This document shows positions 5,612 through 9,152 of a stretch of DNA of 9,152 nt, one piece after another. The first letter of the stretch is position 1. Each line of letters begins with the position of its first letter. Origin of the DNA: Chlamydiota bacterium (lineage in GTDB: Bacteria; Chlamydiota; Chlamydiia; Chlamydiales; SM23-39). The stretch is taken from NCBI GenBank assembly GCA_021772165.1, contig JAJFMM010000217.1, positions 1 through 9,152 on the forward strand. The letters are read 5' to 3'. The translations under genes and the position numbers were made by a program. Below the pieces are notes generated by a model, which had not been told where the DNA came from, did not search any database, and was given only the letters and a program-made list of their open reading frames with translations.

Positions 5612-5747
5612 ATTGACTATAGTACGCAGGCGATCAAGACGGAGCAAACAATTTTAAAAGGTTGATGAACAGATCGCAGGGCGCTGTAAGCCCTAACAAA
5701 ATAACCAGGACTACACTAATCAAAATAAAATATTTATTTAAACTCAC
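5525..5747 (-). pseudogene. Internally deleted Na+:dicarboxylate/glutamate symporter
   Basis: Two pieces of a DAACS (SDF) family transporter, normally about 400 residues with eight membrane segments, are fused. From a GTG at 5747 the minus strand encodes 37 residues starting MSLNKYFILISVV and containing CDLFINLLKLFAPS, like the start of the family (TM1 and the DLF-x-x-LLK-x stretch), then TGA at 5636-5634. In another frame the DNA around 5640 runs into DRLRTIVNIFGNMCG and VILVSHL, the family's last binding helix (compare D394, R397, T398, N401, D405 of the archaeal homologue GltPh), and stops at TAG (5527-5525). Most of the gene, roughly 300 codons, is gone and the junction is out of frame. 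The position equivalent to D405 is asparagine. The product would not transport. The family assignment is from remembered motifs. Confidence 0.72.
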
Positions 5748-5753
5748 CTCGCT

Positions 5754-5785
5754 GAAAATAAAAACCCCTACAAAGAATAGGAGTT
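5754..5785 (-). terminator. Rho-independent terminator of the Inc-like gene
   Basis: On the minus strand, immediately after the stop codon, AACTCCTA pairs with TAGGGGTT around loop TTCTTTG (8 bp with one G-T pair), followed by TTTATTTT. It ends just before the start of the symporter remnant, separating the two transcripts. Confidence 0.75.
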
Positions 5786-6832
5786 CTATGTATCTTCACG
5801 CAAAAGTTTATTCAAATTCGCCAGATCCAACTGATTAAATACAGCCAATTCAGAACAGAAATTTTTCCCTTCATCTCCTGTAAAAAGCTCTATCAGTGCA
5901 TTCGGAGCATTCCGTATGAACTCCGGGATCATGTACTTACAATCCTGAAAACGACAATCTGTTCCTTCATGATTAAAGTAGCCATAAACCACAGCACATC
6001 GAACCACGGAAACCATGAATCCAGTCCAGATCAAGATAGCGGGCAGAATGAGAAGAGGAGGAAAAGCGAGCCCCAAAGAGATGCCCACAATCGTAAGAGC
6101 TGCCGCAAGAATACCCAGTGCATAAATGAGCAGTTTCTTTTCCGCTTGTGTGAGAATGGCCGTCTTAATCACTTCCACTACTTTTTTTGCATCTTCAAAG
6201 CAATTCACATCGATCAAAGAATCCATATCGAACAAGTGGCCTATTCGCTCTTCTAACACTATGCGCTGAGATGGATTGTCCCATTCTTTTTGAAAAGCCT
6301 CTTTCCATAACCTCACACTCATCGTATACAAAGCCTCCGCATCTTCGCTCTTCTCAACATCTTCAACCGCTAGAAACGCTCCCAGTTGCATGGTTGGAGA
6401 GAAGATAAACTGCACTTCACGAAGTAGTCCGGCGATTTCTCTAAACAGTTCAATCGCACTGATTCCCAGACCCAAAATGGAGGTGATGAGGATTATGCGA
6501 CTGATTGATAGCAGATGATTGATATGATTGATGACGAAACTCGGTACAAGATGCTTTAAACCCTCACAAGCAAGGCCGAAGGAAGAGCCGATCGAATTAC
6601 CCACTCCAAGCACATTCTGGCAAATACGGCTTACCGCTGAAACCTGCGTCTCTAGGCACTGAAATTCCTGGGAAACCTCTAAAGCTTTATAACTCTCTCT
6701 AAATGTCGGAAGAACAAACAAAATATTTGAAATTCCAGGAAGAAAGTTCCATTCCCGCCAGCTATCCTCCCGTGGAGGGGGCTCGCTTGGCTTAAGCACG
6801 CCTAGTTGATCCATTCTCATCTCAATACACAT
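5786..6832 (-). CDS. Putative inclusion-membrane-like (Inc-like) protein
   Basis: 348 residues from the ATG at 6832, which has AGGA 6 bases upstream; the frame is open to a TTG at 6886 but that has no ribosome site. No signal peptide at the N-terminus (MCIEMRMDQLG). There is one hydrophobic segment at about 106-128 (LLSISRIILITSILGLGI). A second, long hydrophobic region at about 234-283 consists of two membrane segments separated by a short turn (SLGLAFPP). This closely spaced pair is the bilobed hydrophobic domain used to recognise chlamydial inclusion-membrane proteins, which are type III secreted and sit in the host vacuole membrane. That function is inferred from topology only; no sequence family was recognised, and an ordinary inner-membrane protein is possible. 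The C-terminal 60 residues contain several cysteines and are acidic. It is followed by its own terminator and preceded by 96 bases with a repeated motif. Confidence 0.65.
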   Translation of the reverse strand: MCIEMRMDQLGVLKPSEPPPREDSWREWNFLPGISNILFVLPTFRESYKALEVSQEFQCLETQVSAVSRICQNVLGVGNSIGSSFGLACEGLKHLVPSFVINHINHLLSISRIILITSILGLGISAIELFREIAGLLREVQFIFSPTMQLGAFLAVEDVEKSEDAEALYTMSVRLWKEAFQKEWDNPSQRIVLEERIGHLFDMDSLIDVNCFEDAKKVVEVIKTAILTQAEKKLLIYALGILAAALTIVGISLGLAFPPLLILPAILIWTGFMVSVVRCAVVYGYFNHEGTDCRFQDCKYMIPEFIRNAPNALIELFTGDEGKNFCSELAVFNQLDLANLNKLLREDT

Positions 6833-6850
6833 GGGCAATCCTATTCTATT

Positions 6851-6906
6851 ACTAAAACCAAACAGTCTTAATGATAACACAACCAAGCTTTAACTAAAAC
6901 CAAACA
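6851..6906 (-). promoter_or_regulatory. Paired 14-base repeats around a possible promoter
   Basis: TGTTTGGTTTTAGT (minus strand) occurs at 6906-6893 and again at 6864-6851, exactly 42 bases apart, about four helical turns. The upstream copy contains TTGGTT, which with TGTTAT 18 bases on (6879-6874) could form a weak promoter for the Inc-like gene; the other copy would lie just after the transcription start. It could be a repressor site pair, or a chance local duplication. Confidence 0.35.
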
Positions 6907-6928
6907 AAAGTGAATAGATGTATAGAAA

Positions 6929-7543
6929 TTATTTCTTTTTGAAGTATTGATCGACACCATCTGCAATGGCGCGAGCAATCTGGTCGAGGTATTTGGGATC
7001 TTTGAGCAAGTTCCTCTCTCCTGGATTGGAGATGAAGCCCCCCTCCACGAGAATAGCTGGCATCTTCGTCTCTCGAATCACGTAGAAATTGCCTTTCTTA
7101 ACGCCGCGAGAGATCGCCTTCGTTCTGTGGATCAAGCGCGTCAGAACCAGAGAGGCTAATTTGCGAGAGGATGCTGTACGAAGCGTGTTGCTCTTTGCAT
7201 CACAGAAAAAGACTTCGATCCCCTTTGCTGTGGGATTGCGAGAGGAGTTGTAGTGCACACTGACGAACAGATCTGAGCCTGTTTTATTGGCGGTTTCGAC
7301 GCGCTTGCTGAGCGAGATAAAAGCGTCGCTCACTCGGGTCATGATCACATGGTAGCCGAGCTGGCCAAGGTACTTTTTTACGAGCTTTGCCGTTTGGAGG
7401 GAGAGCCTCTTTTCCTCGCAATAGGGCTTATAGCCTCTCGCTCCAAGATCGAGTCCGCCATGCCCTGCATCAATCACAACCGTTGGTCCCGTTGCATTTA
7501 GAGACAAAAAGGGAAGAAGAAGTGCTAAAAGAAAGGCTCTCAT
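6929..7543 (-). CDS. amiA: N-acetylmuramoyl-L-alanine amidase
   Basis: Zinc amidase (Amidase_3 family) that cleaves between MurNAc and L-alanine in peptidoglycan; acts in the periplasm, typically during division. 204 residues. Signal peptide MRAFLLALLLPFLSLNA with cleavage near residue 17. Zinc and catalytic landmarks are all present: DAGHGG (H28), EEKR (E44), SVHYNS (H97), VEGGFISNP (E167). No extra cell-wall-binding domain, so it is a minimal form as in Chlamydia, where the homologue is reported to have amidase activity and to be penicillin-sensitive. Start ATG overlaps the murE stop (ATGA), implying translational coupling, with AGAGG upstream inside murE. Confidence 0.93.
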   Translation of the reverse strand: MRAFLLALLLPFLSLNATGPTVVIDAGHGGLDLGARGYKPYCEEKRLSLQTAKLVKKYLGQLGYHVIMTRVSDAFISLSKRVETANKTGSDLFVSVHYNSSRNPTAKGIEVFFCDAKSNTLRTASSRKLASLVLTRLIHRTKAISRGVKKGNFYVIRETKMPAILVEGGFISNPGERNLLKDPKYLDQIARAIADGVDQYFKKK

Positions 7544-9003
7544 CTACCGGCGCCTCTCAAACAAGTCAGAGCAACCTCGCGATCGTCAAAAGGTATGGTC
7601 TGGTGTGAAAAAATCTGCATGCGCTCGTGCCCTTTGCCGGCGATCAATACGACATCATCGGGCAGAGCCTGTTTGATTGCCAGCTCGATTGCCCTTTTCC
7701 TGTCGATCTCTACCCGCACTGACTCCGGCGCCTGAAACGCAGCGAGAATCTGGCGGCAGATCTCTTCGGGATCCTCTTGCCTAGGGTTATCTGAGGTGAT
7801 GATGCAGCTATCGGAAAAGCTTTCAGCGGCCTTAGCAAGCCCTGGGCGACGGCCTGGATCTCGATTGCCTCCGGCTCCAAATACGGTGATGATTCTTCCC
7901 TTTGCCGTCTCTTTGAGCGTTTTGAGTACATTGAACAGTGCATCACTAGTGTGCGCATAATCGACAAACACATGCTTGCCCGTATTATTTTTAATGCGCT
8001 CGAGCCTTCCGGGAGCGCTCTGAATATTTGCAAAAAGAGGCGCCATCTCTTTGAGGCTCGCACCAAAGTGTAAACCAACGCCCATCGCCCCGAGGAGATT
8101 GTAGAGATTGAAACGACCGATCAGCGGTGTTTGAACTACTTCCGTCTCTCCTTTGTAGCACACAGTAAAGCGAGTGCCGTCCGACGAGAGCTCAATGTTT
8201 TCTGCTCGCAGATCCGCTTTTTCAGAGAGGCCGTAGAGAAGCTGAGGTGAAAGGCAGCCCTCGAGAAGCTTTTCATGCCAAGGGTCATCTACGTTCACTA
8301 TCGCCTTCTTCCGAGGCTTGCGGCTCTGATCGAGCAGCTGAAACAGCCGTTTTTTAGCCAGAGCGTACGCCTCTTCAGTGCCGTGATAATCGAGATGGTC
8401 CGGTGTCAGATTGGTAAAGATGACAGCATCAAATTGCACCTCATCGACTCGCTGCTGATCGAGTCCATGCGAGGAGACCTCTAATACGGCAGCTTGGCAC
8501 TTCTCTTCGATCATCTCTCTCATGAGTTTGTGATTCGAGATGACATCATGGGTTGTCAAAGAGGAGAAGGAGCGTTTGCGGCCCAAGATCGTCTCAATGG
8601 TTCCGATCAGTCCGGTCGGCTTTTTCAGAGCAGAGAGAAGATGCTTCACCAGATAGGTTGTTGTCGTTTTCCCATTCGTACCGGTCACGCCGACAACAAA
8701 GAGTTCGCTCGATGGATCGCTATAATAGCGATTGGCGAGCTTGGCCTCAATGGTTTGGGGATCGGGATGGATGAGCTGAGTGATTTTGACAAAAGGATTA
8801 TAAAATTGAGTTAAAACAGCGCTCGCCCCTGAATCGATCGCCTGGGCGATGAACTCATTGCCATCGAAGGCGCCGCCTTTTTTGGCGATAAAGAGATTTC
8901 CTGGAGCTGTTCGTCTCGAATCGGAGCAGAGACCACTGATTTCAATCTCCTTCGAACCCTTGACCTCGAGAGAGCATCCTTGAATCAGTTTTTTTAACTT
9001 CAC
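7540..9003 (-). CDS. murE: UDP-MurNAc-tripeptide synthetase (meso-DAP adding)
   Basis: Cytoplasmic ATP-dependent Mur ligase that adds meso-diaminopimelate to UDP-MurNAc-L-Ala-D-Glu. 487 residues, full length. Seen: N-terminal UDP-binding domain with SDSRRTAPGNLFIA (27-40), P-loop GTNGKTTT (108-115), LEVSSHGLD (174-182), NLTPDHLDYHG (198-208), the carbamylated-lysine site in AKKRLF (K217), DYAHT (349-352), and DNPRQEDP (405-412). The DNPR form of this last motif is typical of enzymes choosing meso-DAP rather than lysine. TTHD (150-153) stands where TTP is usual. Start is GTG, overlapping the previous stop as GTGA; ribosome site weak. Sequence flavour (FYNPFV, GLIGTIETILG) is chlamydial. Confidence 0.96.
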   Translation of the reverse strand: MKLKKLIQGCSLEVKGSKEIEISGLCSDSRRTAPGNLFIAKKGGAFDGNEFIAQAIDSGASAVLTQFYNPFVKITQLIHPDPQTIEAKLANRYYSDPSSELFVVGVTGTNGKTTTTYLVKHLLSALKKPTGLIGTIETILGRKRSFSSLTTHDVISNHKLMREMIEEKCQAAVLEVSSHGLDQQRVDEVQFDAVIFTNLTPDHLDYHGTEEAYALAKKRLFQLLDQSRKPRKKAIVNVDDPWHEKLLEGCLSPQLLYGLSEKADLRAENIELSSDGTRFTVCYKGETEVVQTPLIGRFNLYNLLGAMGVGLHFGASLKEMAPLFANIQSAPGRLERIKNNTGKHVFVDYAHTSDALFNVLKTLKETAKGRIITVFGAGGNRDPGRRPGLAKAAESFSDSCIITSDNPRQEDPEEICRQILAAFQAPESVRVEIDRKRAIELAIKQALPDDVVLIAGKGHERMQIFSHQTIPFDDREVALTCLRGAGR

Positions 9004-9152
9004 GGAATTTCATTCCACTGTTGGTAGAGCTGCTTTAAATCAATCAATTCCCTAGACCAGTCGGATCGTTCCGTATCACGGCGAGGATCTCCGGGCGGAT
9101 AGCCAAAAGGATCATCCGGCTCGACACCGAGGTACTGCAGTGATCGCATGGC
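9000..9152 (-). CDS. C-terminal end of a penicillin-binding protein (PBP3-like), cut by window edge
   Basis: Only the last 50 residues are in the window, ending ...LYQQWNEIP and TGA at 9002-9000. The frame contains YLGVEPDDPFGYPPGDPRRD, which resembles the C-terminal extension of the chlamydial division transpeptidase (pbp3/ftsI) encoded just before murE in Chlamydia. The catalytic domain is outside the window, so the call rests on gene order and this short tail. The stop overlaps the murE GTG by four bases. Confidence 0.65.
   Translation of the reverse strand, partial: AMRSLQYLGVEPDDPFGYPPGDPRRDTERSDWSRELIDLKQLYQQWNEIP

Noticed and set aside
6833..6886. TTG start for the Inc-like gene adding 18 residues
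   Set aside because: No ribosome site; the ATG at 6832 has AGGA at 6 bases.
7710..8078. Minus-strand open frame of 122 codons
   Set aside because: Shadow of murE in another frame on the same strand.

Overview
This window looks like chromosome from a chlamydia-like bacterium (order Chlamydiales, probably an environmental lineage rather than Chlamydiaceae). The main support is the minus-strand run pbp3 (tail), murE, amiA with 4-base stop/start overlaps. That order is known from Chlamydia, and the MurE reads like chlamydial MurE with a meso-diaminopimelate-type DNPR motif. A protein with a paired hydrophobic domain like that of chlamydial inclusion-membrane proteins fits this placement. The genus cannot be fixed from the sequence alone.

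Layout, left to right. Positions 1-2464 (minus) hold gnd (6-phosphogluconate dehydrogenase) and, overlapping its end by 8 bases, alr (alanine racemase), which runs off the left edge. Positions 2501-2567 hold two divergent promoters, one for gnd and one for a tRNA-Arg(CCU) gene at 2581-2653. An exported thioredoxin-fold protein follows at 2724-3512 (plus) and ends at a strong hairpin. Positions 3528-5611 form a small island bounded by a 99-base direct repeat (98/99 identical, offset 1985 bases). The island carries three small plus-strand genes without recognised function: an exported-looking protein with two CX3C motifs, and two adjacent paralogues that both end in GWTWWR. Positions 5525-5747 (minus) hold a pseudogene of a Na+:dicarboxylate/glutamate symporter: its N-terminus is joined directly to its last transmembrane segment. 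The 99-base repeat is the 3' end of this symporter gene, so the left copy is a second, displaced 3' end. Positions 5786-6832 (minus) encode a putative inclusion-membrane-like protein with its own terminator. Positions 6929-9152 (minus) are the peptidoglycan cluster amiA, murE and the pbp3 tail.

How the genes fit together. Alr supplies D-alanine, MurE adds meso-DAP to the stem peptide, PBP3 cross-links and AmiA hydrolyses, so both ends of the window concern peptidoglycan. The accessory centre looks like an insertion at the end of a symporter gene that once converged on the thioredoxin gene. The most unusual content is this island: the paralogue pair with the tryptophan-rich tail, the twin-CX3C protein, and the duplicated gene end around them. 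No integrase, transposase, CRISPR array or rRNA was recognised.
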